Source: Streptomyces sp. 846.5
GTDB lineage: Bacteria; Actinomycetota; Actinomycetes; Streptomycetales; Streptomycetaceae
Assembly (NCBI RefSeq): GCF_004365705.1
Contig: NZ_SOBN01000003.1
Span: forward strand, 682,001-746,000
Reading direction: 5' to 3'
DNA length: 64,000 nucleotides
Under the pieces are notes generated by a model. The model did not search any database. It saw nothing but the letters and a program-made list of their open reading frames with translations, and had not been told where the DNA came from. Below, in pieces: positions 7,259-16,445 of the stretch (position 1 is the stretch's first letter; each line of letters begins with the position of its first letter). The translations under genes and the position numbers were made by a program.

Positions 7259-8473
7259 TCAGGCGATTCGGCGCGGCAGGTCGCTCACCCGCAGCGGGTG
7301 GTCGTGGTGGATCGGGCCGCCGTGGCTGCTGAGCGGGAGGCAGGTGCCGCCGCGGCGGTGGGCGACGATCTCGGCGGCGACGGCGACGGCGGTCTCCTCC
7401 GGGGTGCGGGCGCCCAGGTCCAGGCCGATGGGGGAGCGCAGCCGGGAGAGCTCCAGCTCGCTGAGTCCGACCTCGCGCAGCCGGTCCAGGCGCTCCAGGT
7501 GGGTGCGGCGCGAGCCCATTGCGCCGACGAAGCCCAGCGGCAGCCGCAGCGCGCGCTCCAGCAGCGGGATGTCGAACTTGGCGTCGTGGGTCAGCACGCA
7601 GAGCGCGGTGCGGCCGTCCACCCGTCCGGCGGCGACCTCGGCGTCGAGGTAGCGGTGCGGCCAGTCGACGACGACGGCGTCGGCGGTGGGGAAGCGGCGC
7701 GCGGTGGCGAAGACCGGGCGGGCGTCGCAGACGGTGACGTGGTAGCCGAGGAAGCCGCCGATCCGGGCGACCGCGGCGGCGAAGTCGATGGCCCCGAAGA
7801 CGATCATGCGCGGGGCGGGAACGTGCGACTCGACGAAGAAGGTGACGGTCCGTTCAGAGGCAGAGTCGGCGTCGGTCTCCGCCGAGGTGGCGTCGGGGGT
7901 GCACGGGCGGCCGTCCAGGGCGAGGGTGAACTGCCCGGTGCGCCCGGCGTCCAGCATGGCCCGGCTGTGCGTGGCGGCGGCCCGCTCCAGGCCGGGGTGG
8001 ATCAGCCCGGGGTGTCGGCCGAGGGTGCCGTGGTGGCCGTCGGCGGTGACGGCCAGGGCGGAGCCGATCAGGGCGGCCGGTCCGGCGATGGCGCGGACCA
8101 GGGCGACCGGGGTGCCCGCGTGGATGTGGGCGAGCGCCGCGTCCAGCCCGTTCGAGGCGCCGGGGACGACCGGCTGGACGAAGACGTCGATGATGCCGCC
8201 GCAGGTCAGGCCGACCGCGAAGGCGTCCTCGTCCGAGAAGCCGAAGCGGCGCAGCTCCGGCTTCCCGGACTCCAGTGCCGACCGGCACAGCTCGTAGACG
8301 GCCCCCTCCACGCAGCCCCCCGAGACGCTGCCGACGGCCTCGCCGTCGGTGTCCACGGCCAGGGCCGCCCCCGGGTCGCGCGGGGCGCTCCCGGAGACGG
8401 ACACCACGGTGGCCACGGCGAAGGAGCGACCCGCTGCGTGCCAGGCGTTGATCTGCTCGGCGATGTCCTGCAT
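7259..8473 (-). CDS. xdhC: XdhC family xanthine dehydrogenase maturation protein
   Basis: XdhC binds molybdenum cofactor and helps insert the sulfurated form into xanthine dehydrogenase. The 404-residue protein has the XdhC/CoxI N-terminal domain with SGSAPRDPGAALAV (residues ~27-40), VSGGCVEGAVYE, and GLTCGGIIDVFVQP carrying the conserved Cys. A C-terminal NAD(P)-binding XdhC domain follows (MIVFGAIDFAAAVARIGGFLGYHVTVCDARP, VLTHDAKFDIPLLERAL, GAMGSRRTH). The middle ~50 residues are a Thr/Ser/Asp-rich linker. ATG at 8473 follows AAGGAG on the minus strand. It sits 50 bp after the purine permease gene and is probably co-transcribed with it and folD. Confidence 0.92.
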   Translation of the reverse strand: MQDIAEQINAWHAAGRSFAVATVVSVSGSAPRDPGAALAVDTDGEAVGSVSGGCVEGAVYELCRSALESGKPELRRFGFSDEDAFAVGLTCGGIIDVFVQPVVPGASNGLDAALAHIHAGTPVALVRAIAGPAALIGSALAVTADGHHGTLGRHPGLIHPGLERAAATHSRAMLDAGRTGQFTLALDGRPCTPDATSAETDADSASERTVTFFVESHVPAPRMIVFGAIDFAAAVARIGGFLGYHVTVCDARPVFATARRFPTADAVVVDWPHRYLDAEVAAGRVDGRTALCVLTHDAKFDIPLLERALRLPLGFVGAMGSRRTHLERLDRLREVGLSELELSRLRSPIGLDLGARTPEETAVAVAAEIVAHRRGGTCLPLSSHGGPIHHDHPLRVSDLPRRIA

Positions 8474-8523
8474 GGGTGGCTCCTTCGAAACGTAGAGGGG
8501 ATGGACGGGGAGAGGGGGATCGG

Positions 8524-10020
8524 CTAGTGGATGCCGAGCCCGGCCTTCAGCGGGTGCAGGGCGAAGAAGACGACGAACACCAGCGAGAGCGACCACATCA
8601 GCACGCCGGGCTCGCGCCACTTGCCCGCGCCGGCCTTGATGACGACGTAGGAGATGACCCCGGCCCCGACACCCGCGGTGATCGAGTAGGTGAACGGCAT
8701 CAGCGCGATGGTGAGGAAGGCCGGGACGGCCACCTCGCGGTCGCCCCAGTCGATGTGGCGGGCCTGGGTGAGCATCATCGAGCCGATCACGACCAGGGCG
8801 GCCGCGGCGACCTGGCCCGGGACCATGCCCGCCAGTGGGGTGAAGAAGAGCATGAAGGCGAAGACCGCGCCTGTGACCACGCTGGCGAAGCCGGTCCGGG
8901 CGCCGTCGCCGACCCCGGTGGCGGACTCGATGAACACGGTCTGGCCGGAGGCCCCCGCGAGGCCGCCGATCGCGCCGCCGGCACCGTCCACCAGCAGGGC
9001 CTTGGACAGGCCCGGCATCCGGCCCTGCTTGTCGGCCAGCCCGGCCTCGGTGCCGATGCCGATGATGGTGGCCATCGCGTCGAAGAAGCCGGCCAGGACC
9101 AGGGTGAAGACCGCGAAGCCCGCGCTCAGCGCGCCCATCCCGTTGGAGCCGAAGGCGCCGAACAGGTCGATGTGGCCGAAGAGCCCGAAGTTCGGGGCGG
9201 AGACCGGGTTGCCGGGCCACTTGGGCACGGACAGGCCCCAGGTGCTTGCCGGCAGATTGAGCGCGGCCTGCAGGATCAGCGAGAGCACGGTGCCGATGGC
9301 GATGCCGATCAGGATCGCGCCGCGGACCTTGCGGACCTGGAGCACGAAGATGGACAGCAGCGTGACGGCGAAGATCAGTACCGGCCACCCGGTGAGGTTG
9401 CCGATGGAGCCGAGCTGGACCGGGGTCTCGGAGTGCGCGGAGTCCGGGACGCGGGTCACGAATCCGGCGTTGACCAGGCCGATCAGGGCGATGAACAGCC
9501 CGATGCCGATGGTGATCGCATGCTTGATCGCCAGCGGGATGCCGTTCATGATCATCTCTCGGAGTCCGGAGACGACCATGACCACGATCAGCAGGCCGTA
9601 GATCACGCAGAGGCCCATCGCCTGCGGCCAGGTGACGTGTGGGGCCATCACGGCGGCGAGGGTGTTGGAGACGCTGAGCCCGGCCGCCGCGGCGAGCGGG
9701 GCGTTGCCGACCACGCCGAGCAGGATGGTGGTGACCGCTGCCGCGAGGGCGGTGGCGGTGGTGACCTGGGCGGGGTTCAGATGGTTGCCGTTGACGTCGG
9801 CCACCGAGAGGATGATCGGGTTCAGCAGCAGGATGTAGGCCATCGCCATGAAGGTGGTGAGGCCGCCGCGGATCTCGTTGCCGATGGACGAGCCACGGGC
9901 GCTGATCCTGAAGTAGGCGTCCAGCGCGTTCTTCGGCGCGGGATGTGCCGGCGACGGGGACGGGGTGGCGTCCGCGTCGGTCTCGGCGGTAACTCTGGAT
10001 TCCGTGGGGATCTGGGTCAC
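8524..10020 (-). CDS. NCS2/AzgA family purine permease
   Basis: The 498-residue membrane protein is a purine:proton symporter of the AzgA/PbuG group. Evidence: RISARGSSIGNEIRGGLTTF at residues ~45-65, the MAYILLLNPIIL segment 1, GLSVSNTLAAVMAP, the substrate-site stretch FFDAMATIIGIGTEAGLADKQG, and GASGQTVFIESATGVGDGARTG before segment 10. Members carry hypoxanthine, guanine, adenine or xanthine; which one cannot be read from sequence, but the surrounding xanthine dehydrogenase genes favour xanthine or hypoxanthine. The GTG at 10020 is preceded by GGGAG at a good distance; a TTG five codons upstream is less likely. It heads a likely permease-xdhC-folD operon. Confidence 0.9.
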   Translation of the reverse strand: MTQIPTESRVTAETDADATPSPSPAHPAPKNALDAYFRISARGSSIGNEIRGGLTTFMAMAYILLLNPIILSVADVNGNHLNPAQVTTATALAAAVTTILLGVVGNAPLAAAAGLSVSNTLAAVMAPHVTWPQAMGLCVIYGLLIVVMVVSGLREMIMNGIPLAIKHAITIGIGLFIALIGLVNAGFVTRVPDSAHSETPVQLGSIGNLTGWPVLIFAVTLLSIFVLQVRKVRGAILIGIAIGTVLSLILQAALNLPASTWGLSVPKWPGNPVSAPNFGLFGHIDLFGAFGSNGMGALSAGFAVFTLVLAGFFDAMATIIGIGTEAGLADKQGRMPGLSKALLVDGAGGAIGGLAGASGQTVFIESATGVGDGARTGFASVVTGAVFAFMLFFTPLAGMVPGQVAAAALVVIGSMMLTQARHIDWGDREVAVPAFLTIALMPFTYSITAGVGAGVISYVVIKAGAGKWREPGVLMWSLSLVFVVFFALHPLKAGLGIH

Positions 10021-10287
10021 GGGTTCCACTCCCAAGGTTCATAGGGGGTTGGGGTGGGGCTCGCGGCCGGCCTGGTGGCCCATCTGGTAGGGGAACAGGG
10101 GACGGTGCGGCTCGCTCTTGGTGCTGTCCGGCCGTACTGCTCCGGCGAGAGCTGTGTACGGGCAGTGATGCTGATCCGGTCGTGCGCCTGCACCGGGTGG
10201 GGTGCGGGGTGGTGCTCGTGGTGCAACCCCGGGGCGGGGCTGTGGGAAGACAGGACTACCGCCCCGGGGAGGTTCATTGACTGCCTC

Positions 10288-12648
10288 TCAGGTCCCGGTG
10301 ATGTGTTCCGGGCGGACCGGCACCCGGTTCAGGGCCAGGCCGGTCGCGGCGCGGATGGCCGAGACGATGGCCGGGGTGGAGGAGAGGGTGGGGGCCTCGC
10401 CGACGCCGCGCAGCCCGTACGGGGCGTTGGGGTCGGCCAGTTCCATGATCTCCACCGGCTGCGGCGGGGTGTCCAGGATGGTGGGGATCAGGTAGTCGGT
10501 GAAGGAGGGATTGCGCACCTTCCCGTCCTTGGTGATGATCTCCTCCATCACGGCCAGGCCCAGCCCCTGGGTGGAGCCGCCCTGGATCTGCCCGATCACC
10601 GACAGCGGGTTCAGCGCCTTGCCGACGTCCTGGGCGGCGGCGAGCTCGACCACCTTCACCAGGCCCAGCTCCACGTCCACGTCCACCACCGCGCGGTGCG
10701 CGCAGAAGGTGTACTGGACATGGCCGAAGCCCTGCCCGGTCTCCTTGTCGAAGGGGACGGTGGGCCGGTGGTGGTGCTCGCGGGTCAGGTCGATCGCCTG
10801 GTCGCCGAGCAGGTCCACGATCGGGATCAGCACGCCGGCCGAGGCGGAGACGACCTTGCCGCCGACCAGCGAGAGGTCGTTGTAGGTCCAGCCGTAGCGC
10901 GAACGCCCCAGGTTGAACAGCTCGTTGCGGACCGCCTCGGCGGCCAGCTTCACCGCGCCGCCGGTCATGTAGGTCTGCCGGGAGGCGGAGGTGGAGCCCG
11001 CCGAGCCGACCTCGGTGTTGGCGGGGTGGATGGTGACCCGCTCCACGCCCAGCTCGGTCCGGGCGATCTGGCCGTGCACGGTGACGCCGCCCTGGCCGAC
11101 CTCGGCCATCGCGGTGTGCACCATGGCGACCGGCTCGCCGCCGATGACCTCCAGCCGGACCCGGGCGGTGGAGTAGTCGTCGAAGCCCTCGGAGAAGCCG
11201 ACGTTCTTCAGGCCCACCGCGTAGCCGACGCCGCGGACGATGCCCTCGCCGTGCGAGGTGTTCGACAGCGCGCCGGGCAGCTCGCGGATGTCCAGGTGGT
11301 GCTCGGTGTCCAGCGGCGGCGGCAGCGGCAGGTCCTTGACCTTCTGCAGCAGCTCGGCCACCGGCGCCGGGGCGTCGATGACCTGACCGGTCGGCAGGTG
11401 CGAGCCCTGCGAGACGGCGTTCAGCTGGCGCAGCTCCACCGGGTCCATGCCCAGCTCCGCGGCCAGCCGGTCCAGCTGGGTCTCGTAGCCGAAGCAGGCC
11501 TGGACCGCGCCGAAGCCGCGCATCGCGCCGCAGGAGGGGTTGTTGCTGTAGTAGGCGATGGCCAGCACATTGACGTTGGGCACCTCGTACGGGCCCACGC
11601 TCAGCGAGGAGGCGTTGCCGACCACGGCGGGGGAGGCGGAGGCGTAGGCGCCGCCGTCCAGCACGATCCGGGCCTCCATGTAGACGAGCTTTCCGTCGCG
11701 GGTGGCGCCGTGCTCGTAGCGCATCTTCGCCGGGTGGCGGTGGACGTGCCCGAAGAAGGACTCCTCGCGGGAGTACACGATCTTGACGGGCTTTCCGGTG
11801 CGCTGCGCCAGCAGGCAGGCGTGGATCTGCATGGACAGGTCCTCGCGCCCGCCGAAGGCGCCGCCGACGCCGGCCAGGGTGAGCCGCACCTTGTTCTCGG
11901 GGAGCCCGAGCACCGGAGCCACCTGCTGACGGTCCACATGCAGCCACTGGGTGGCGATGTAGAGGTCGATGCCGCCGTCCTCGGCGGGCACGGCCAGGCC
12001 GGACTCCGGGCCGAGGAAGGCCTGGTCCTGCATGCCGACCTCGTACTCGCCGACCACCACGACATCGGCCATGGCCCGGACGTCGTCGTTGACGCCGAGG
12101 CCGGAGACGACCTTCTGGGAGTGCACGACGTTGCCGGAGGCGTGGCCCTTGTACTCGTGCGGCTCGTGGACGTAGCCGTAGGTCTCCGGGTTCTGGCAGT
12201 GCTCCTCGGTGGTGATCGGCGGGAGCACCTCGTACTCGACCTTGATCTTCGCCAGCGCCCGGCGCGCGGTCTCCGGGTGGTCGGCGGCCACGATGGCGAC
12301 GGCCTCGCCGTGGTAGCGGACCTTGCCGAAGGCCAGGGCCGGCTGGTCCTGGATCTCCAGGCCGTAGTACTTGCTGCCGGGGATGTCCTCATGGGTCATC
12401 ACGGCGTAGACGCCGGGCTGGGTCAGCGCCTCGGTGGTGTCGATGGAGAGGATCCTCGCGTGGGCGTGCGGCGAGCGCAGCGCCATGCCCCACAGCATGT
12501 CCTCGTGCCAGAGGTCGGAGGAGTAGGCGAACTCGCCCCTGACCTTCAGCGTGCCGTCGGGCCGCAGCGGGGAGCCGCCGATGCCGTCCGGATGCGCGGT
12601 GGTGATGTCCTGGAGGTTCTTCTCACCGCGGATGGTTCTGGTACTCAC
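10288..12648 (-). CDS. Xanthine dehydrogenase, molybdopterin-binding subunit
   Basis: The 786-residue catalytic subunit oxidises hypoxanthine and xanthine. Seen: the aldehyde oxidase/XDH a/b hammerhead (GEFAYSSDL near residue 50, then the VYAVMTHEDIPGS strand), the molybdenum-binding domain with GGAFGGRED, the CGAMRGFGAVQACF loop and QGGSTQGLG, and the catalytic Glu in RGVGEAPTLSSTPAI near the C-terminus. The GTG at 12648 overlaps the stop of the 2Fe-2S subunit gene by 4 bp and follows GGAGG. It is the last gene of a FAD, FeS, Mo three-gene operon. Related nicotinate or aldehyde hydroxylases share the fold; XdhC and the purine permease next door favour xanthine. Confidence 0.92.
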   Translation of the reverse strand: MSTRTIRGEKNLQDITTAHPDGIGGSPLRPDGTLKVRGEFAYSSDLWHEDMLWGMALRSPHAHARILSIDTTEALTQPGVYAVMTHEDIPGSKYYGLEIQDQPALAFGKVRYHGEAVAIVAADHPETARRALAKIKVEYEVLPPITTEEHCQNPETYGYVHEPHEYKGHASGNVVHSQKVVSGLGVNDDVRAMADVVVVGEYEVGMQDQAFLGPESGLAVPAEDGGIDLYIATQWLHVDRQQVAPVLGLPENKVRLTLAGVGGAFGGREDLSMQIHACLLAQRTGKPVKIVYSREESFFGHVHRHPAKMRYEHGATRDGKLVYMEARIVLDGGAYASASPAVVGNASSLSVGPYEVPNVNVLAIAYYSNNPSCGAMRGFGAVQACFGYETQLDRLAAELGMDPVELRQLNAVSQGSHLPTGQVIDAPAPVAELLQKVKDLPLPPPLDTEHHLDIRELPGALSNTSHGEGIVRGVGYAVGLKNVGFSEGFDDYSTARVRLEVIGGEPVAMVHTAMAEVGQGGVTVHGQIARTELGVERVTIHPANTEVGSAGSTSASRQTYMTGGAVKLAAEAVRNELFNLGRSRYGWTYNDLSLVGGKVVSASAGVLIPIVDLLGDQAIDLTREHHHRPTVPFDKETGQGFGHVQYTFCAHRAVVDVDVELGLVKVVELAAAQDVGKALNPLSVIGQIQGGSTQGLGLAVMEEIITKDGKVRNPSFTDYLIPTILDTPPQPVEIMELADPNAPYGLRGVGEAPTLSSTPAIVSAIRAATGLALNRVPVRPEHITGT

Positions 12649-13139
12649 CGGGACACCTCCGAGCTGTTGCCGCTGCACTTACGGGCGGAGGCGAGGCGGA
12701 CCGCGTCCATGATCTTCTCGTAGCCGGTACAGCGGCAGAGGTTGCCGGACAGGGCCTCGCGGATGTCGTTGTCGCTGGGCTGCGGCTCGCGCTCCAGCAG
12801 GTCGTGGGTCTGCACCAGCAGCCCCGGGGTGCAGAAGCCGCACTGGACGGCGCCGGCGTCGATGAACGCCTGCTGCACCGGGTCCAGCCCGTTCTCGTCG
12901 TCGGCCAGGCCCTCGACGGTGCGGACCTCGCGGTCCTGTACCTGGCCGGCCGCGACCAGGCAGCTGCAGACCGGGGCGCCGTCCAGGTAGACCGTGCAGG
13001 AGCCGCACTCGCCCTGCTCGCAGGCGTTCTTGGAGCCCGGCAGGCCCAGCCGCTCGCGCAGCATGAACAGCAGGCTCTCGCCCTCCCAGACGTCGTCGGC
13101 CTCGACCGGCCGACCGTTGGCGTTGAAGGTCACCCTCAT
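12645..13139 (-). CDS. Xanthine dehydrogenase, 2Fe-2S subunit
   Basis: The 164-residue protein transfers electrons from the molybdenum centre to FAD. It carries both iron-sulfur cluster motifs: a plant-type ferredoxin set CEQGECGSC with a further Cys in APVCSC (residues ~39-62), and the C-terminal four-helix cluster set CGFCTPG and CRCTGYEKI. The ATG at 13139 overlaps the FAD subunit stop, and its own stop overlaps the Mo subunit start. The overlaps fix co-translation of the three subunits. Confidence 0.94.
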   Translation of the reverse strand: MRVTFNANGRPVEADDVWEGESLLFMLRERLGLPGSKNACEQGECGSCTVYLDGAPVCSCLVAAGQVQDREVRTVEGLADDENGLDPVQQAFIDAGAVQCGFCTPGLLVQTHDLLEREPQPSDNDIREALSGNLCRCTGYEKIMDAVRLASARKCSGNSSEVSR

Positions 13140-14044
13140 GCTGCTGCGCTCCTCAGGGACTGCGTGTACTCGGTCCAGGTCCAGGTCAGGGTCCGCCGGG
13201 CCATCACCGCGAGGGCGTGGCGGCGGTAGGCCGCGCTGCCGCGCACGTCGTCGATGGGGGAGGCGGCGGCGGAGACCAGTTCGCCGAAGCGCTGGACGGC
13301 GGCCGGGCCGATCAGGCCGCCGCTCCGCCACAGGCCGCGGTCCGCGAGCTCGTCGGCGAGGAACTGCTCGGCCTCGGGGGCGCGGCGCGGGGTGGGCGCG
13401 GCGGAGCCGATGCCGGTGCCGACCGTCCCGTTCTTGGGGTGCAGCGCGAATCCGAACGCGCAGACCGCGATCACCATGGCGTTGCGGGTGCCGATCTTGG
13501 AGAACTGCTGCGGTCCGTCCGCGACCGGGATGCGGACCGCCCGGATCAGCTCGTCCGGCTGCAGGCTGTTGCGCTTGACCCCGACGTAGAAGTCGTCGAT
13601 CGCGATCAGCCGGGTGCCGCGCACCGACTCGGCCTCGACGAAGACGTCCCGGCCGGCCGCCAGCAGCGCGGGGTGGGCGTCACCGGCCGGGGAGGCCCCG
13701 CCGAGGTTGCCGCCCACGCTGCCCCGGTTGCGGATCTGCGGGGAGCCGACCGTGTTGCCCGCGATGGCCAGCCCCTGCAGCGGTCCGGACAGCTCCTTGG
13801 TGATCCGGGCGTAGGGCACGGCGGCGCCCAGCCGGATCACCTCGCCCTCCTGACCCTCGTAGGTTCCTGACTCCCACTCGGTGAGCTCGGTGACGCGGTT
13901 CAGGTCGAGCAGGGCGCCGGGGCGGTGGCGGTCGAAATTGAGCTCGACCATCACATCGGTGCCGCCGGAGATCGGCAGCGCGGACGGGTTCTCGGCCTTC
14001 GCCGCGAGTGCCTCGTCCCAGGTGGCGGGCCGCAGGAACTCCAT
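13136..14044 (-). CDS. Xanthine dehydrogenase, FAD-binding subunit
   Basis: The 302-residue flavin subunit passes electrons to NAD+. The N-terminus MEFLRPATWDEALAA is typical of the family. The two FAD-binding motifs are ISGGTDVMVELN (residues ~25-36) and TVGSPQIRNRGSVGGNLGGA (~97-116). The C-terminal CO dehydrogenase flavoprotein domain follows. It is the first gene of the minus-strand three-gene operon, preceded by GAAGGAG. The 255-bp gap to the divergent M3 peptidase gene holds the operon promoter, in which I found no clear operator. Confidence 0.93.
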   Translation of the reverse strand: MEFLRPATWDEALAAKAENPSALPISGGTDVMVELNFDRHRPGALLDLNRVTELTEWESGTYEGQEGEVIRLGAAVPYARITKELSGPLQGLAIAGNTVGSPQIRNRGSVGGNLGGASPAGDAHPALLAAGRDVFVEAESVRGTRLIAIDDFYVGVKRNSLQPDELIRAVRIPVADGPQQFSKIGTRNAMVIAVCAFGFALHPKNGTVGTGIGSAAPTPRRAPEAEQFLADELADRGLWRSGGLIGPAAVQRFGELVSAAASPIDDVRGSAAYRRHALAVMARRTLTWTWTEYTQSLRSAAA

Positions 14045-14286
14045 GCGGTGACTCCTTCGTCAGACGTGCGGTGGGTCGTGCTGTGGGGGTCTGCTGCAGG
14101 TGTGCGGGGTTGTGAGCAGTAGACAAGCGCCGAGGGGTGTGTCGGCAGTCACTGATGGCATGAACCCCTCGGTACGGACCCACCGGAAGCGCTGTACTTT
14201 TCTCCAAGCGATGGCCCTCCGTTCACGGGATCGTCACCGGGCGGACCCGCGCCCGAATTCAGCGGCTGATCTGCCACCCCGAGGCG

Positions 14287-14292
14287 TAGTGT
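14287..14292 (+). promoter_or_regulatory. -10 box TAGTGT for a leaderless peptidase transcript
   Basis: TAGTGT ends 7 nt before the ATG at 14300; no ribosome-binding site is present between them. Confidence 0.5.
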
Positions 14293-14299
14293 CTGGCGG

Positions 14300-16318
14300 A
14301 TGAGCAACCCCTTCCTGAGCCCCAGCCCCCTGCCGTTCGAGCTGCCGCCGTTCGCCGAGATCCGCGAGGAGCACTACCTCCCCGCCTTCGAGGCGGGTAT
14401 GGCGGAGCAGCTCGCCGAGGTAGCCGCGATCGCGAGCAGCCCGGAGCCGCCGACCTTCGAGAACACCATCGAGGCTCTGGAGCGCTCGGGCGCCGTGCTG
14501 AGCCGGGTGTCGCTCGCCTTTTCCAACAAGACCGCGTCCGACACCACCCCGGGCCTGCAGGCCCTGGACGCCGAGATCAGCCCCCGGCTGGCCGAGCACA
14601 GCGATGCGATCAACCTGGACCAGGCCCTCTTCGCCCGGATCGACGCGCTCTACCAGCAGCGCGCCGAGCTGCGGCTGGACCCGGAGTCCGAGCACGTCCT
14701 GGAGCGCTACCACGCCCGCTTCGTCCGGGCCGGCGCCCGGCTCGGCGAGGCCGAGCGGGACCGGCTGCGGCAGATCAACGCCGAGCTGGCCTCGCTGGGC
14801 ACCGCCTTCGAGCAGAACGTCTTCGCCGACACCCGGGCGGCCGCCCTGGTCCTGGACCGTGCCGAGGAGCTGGCCGGGCTCCCCGAACTGGCCGTCGCGG
14901 CCGCCGCCGAGAACGGCCGTGCGCTGGGGCACGACGGCACGTACGTGCTCAGTCTGCAGAGCTTCAGCAACCAACCCGAGCTCGCGGCCCTGGACGATCC
15001 CACGGTGCGCCGCCGGCTGTTGGCCGCCTCGCTGGGGCGCGGCGCGGAGTCCAACCCCGAGCTGATCCGGCGGATGGTGATGCTCCGCGCCGAGCGCGCC
15101 GCGCTGCTGGGCTTCGCCAACCACGCCGAGTACGTGGTCTCCGACCAGACGGCCGGCAGCACCGAGGCCGTGGAGACCATGCTGACCGGGCTGGTCGGCC
15201 CGGCCGTCGCCAACGCCCGCCGCGAGGCCGAGGCGCTGGCCGCCGAGGCGGGCGTCGAGCGGATCGAGGCCGCCGACTGGAAGTACTGGTCCGAGAAGGT
15301 CCGCAGGGCCCGCTACGACGTCGACGCCTCGGTGATGCGGCCCTATCTGGAGCTGGAGTCGGTGATCCGCAACGGCGCGTTCTTCGCCGCCGAGCAGGTC
15401 TACGGGCTCAGCTTCACCGAGCGCACCGACCTGGTCGGCCACCACCCCGACAGCCGGGTCTTCGAGGTCAAGGACGCCGACGGCAGCCCGGTCGGGCTGT
15501 TCATCGGCGACTGGTTCGCCCGCGAGTCCAAGCGCGGCGGCGCCTGGATGAACGAAGTGGTGCTGCAGTCCCACCTGTTGGGCACGCTGCCGGTGGTGGT
15601 GAACAACCTGAACATCGTCAAGCCCCCGGCCGGCGAACCCGCGCTGCTCAGCTGGGACGAGGTCACCACGCTGTTCCACGAGTTCGGCCACGCGCTGCAC
15701 GGGCTGCTCTCCGACGTCCGCTACCCGCTGGTGTCCGGGACCCTGGTGGCCCAGGACTTCGTCGAGTACCCCTCGCAGGTCAACGAGATGTGGTCGGACT
15801 GGCCGCTGGTGCTGGCCAACTACGCCAGGCACCACGTCACCGGCGAGCCGATGCCGGCCGAGCTGGTCACCCGGATGAAGCAGGCCGAGGGTTTCGGCGA
15901 GGGCTTCCGGACCGTGGAGTACCTGGCCGCGACGCTGCTCGACTGGGCCTGGCACACCCTCCCGGCCGGGACCGACCCCGGCGACGTGGCGGCTTTTGAG
16001 GCCGCGGCGCTGGAGCGGTACGGCATCGCCATGCCGGAGATCCCGGTGCGCTACCGCAGCGGGTACTTCGCGCACATCTTCGCGGGCGGGTGGTACGCGG
16101 CGGGGTACTACGGCTACATCTGGTCGGAGGTGCTGGACGCGGACACGGTGGAGTGGTTCAAGGAGAACGGGAAGACGATCCGGGAGAGCGGGGAGATCTT
16201 TCGCAGGGAGCTGCTCGCCGTGGGCGGCAGTAAGGATGCGATGGCGGCGTTCGGCGCGTTTCGGGGGCGCGGACCTGAGATCGAGCCGTTGTTGGTTCGG
16301 AGGGGGCTGACCGCGTGA
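14300..16318 (+). CDS. M3 family zinc metallopeptidase (dipeptidyl carboxypeptidase / oligopeptidase A type)
   Basis: The 672-residue cytosolic peptidase cleaves short peptides. The zinc site HEFGH is at residues 460-464 (FHEFGHALHGLLS), with the downstream Glu of the FVEYPSQVNEMW segment as third ligand. The N-terminal NPFLSPSPLPFELPPFAEI and FENTIEALERSG segments, and the C-terminal RYRSGYFAHIFAGGWYAAGYYGYIWSEVLDAD stretch, are characteristic of the Dcp branch. Length is normal for the family. The predicted leaderless start fixes the ATG at 14300. It is divergent from the xanthine dehydrogenase operon and followed by the PucR gene; no functional link to purines is implied by the sequence. 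Confidence 0.93.
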   Translation: MSNPFLSPSPLPFELPPFAEIREEHYLPAFEAGMAEQLAEVAAIASSPEPPTFENTIEALERSGAVLSRVSLAFSNKTASDTTPGLQALDAEISPRLAEHSDAINLDQALFARIDALYQQRAELRLDPESEHVLERYHARFVRAGARLGEAERDRLRQINAELASLGTAFEQNVFADTRAAALVLDRAEELAGLPELAVAAAAENGRALGHDGTYVLSLQSFSNQPELAALDDPTVRRRLLAASLGRGAESNPELIRRMVMLRAERAALLGFANHAEYVVSDQTAGSTEAVETMLTGLVGPAVANARREAEALAAEAGVERIEAADWKYWSEKVRRARYDVDASVMRPYLELESVIRNGAFFAAEQVYGLSFTERTDLVGHHPDSRVFEVKDADGSPVGLFIGDWFARESKRGGAWMNEVVLQSHLLGTLPVVVNNLNIVKPPAGEPALLSWDEVTTLFHEFGHALHGLLSDVRYPLVSGTLVAQDFVEYPSQVNEMWSDWPLVLANYARHHVTGEPMPAELVTRMKQAEGFGEGFRTVEYLAATLLDWAWHTLPAGTDPGDVAAFEAAALERYGIAMPEIPVRYRSGYFAHIFAGGWYAAGYYGYIWSEVLDADTVEWFKENGKTIRESGEIFRRELLAVGGSKDAMAAFGAFRGRGPEIEPLLVRRGLTA

Positions 16319-16358
16319 CGGGTGGGTTGACCGGCTGACTGTTCGTGGGTGGCCGGTC

Positions 16359-16378
16359 GCGCAGTTCCCCGCGCCCCT
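16359..16378. repeat. Single copy of the GCGCAGTTCCCCGCGCCCCT repeat
   Basis: The 20-mer GCGCAGTTCCCCGCGCCCCT lies in the gap after the peptidase gene. Both arms of the inverted repeat at 45778-45860 contain the same 20-mer. Dispersed intergenic copies of this sequence are familiar from streptomycete genomes. Confidence 0.75.
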
Positions 16379-16419
16379 GGCCGGTCGGGTAACGTGCGGC
16401 AACGTGTTTGCCACAAAAC

Positions 16420-16431
16420 GTCAACGTTGAC
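16420..16431. promoter_or_regulatory. Perfect palindrome GTCAACGTTGAC upstream of the PucR gene
   Basis: A perfect 12-bp palindrome ends 14 nt before the GTG at 16446, overlapping where a promoter and leader would lie, just ahead of GGAGG. It is a candidate autoregulatory operator. Confidence 0.5.
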
Positions 16432-16445
16432 CCGGAGGTATCCCC

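Noticed and set aside
8474..10042. Long minus-strand reading frame running upstream from xdhC through the permease gene
   Set aside because: It is Arg/Pro/Gly-rich out-of-frame sequence of the permease gene; xdhC has a good ribosome-binding site and start at 8473.
10054..12723. Long plus-strand reading frame opposite the xanthine dehydrogenase genes
   Set aside because: Antisense shadow of a GC-rich gene with low-complexity His/Arg/Gly composition; the minus strand carries clear molybdenum subunit motifs.
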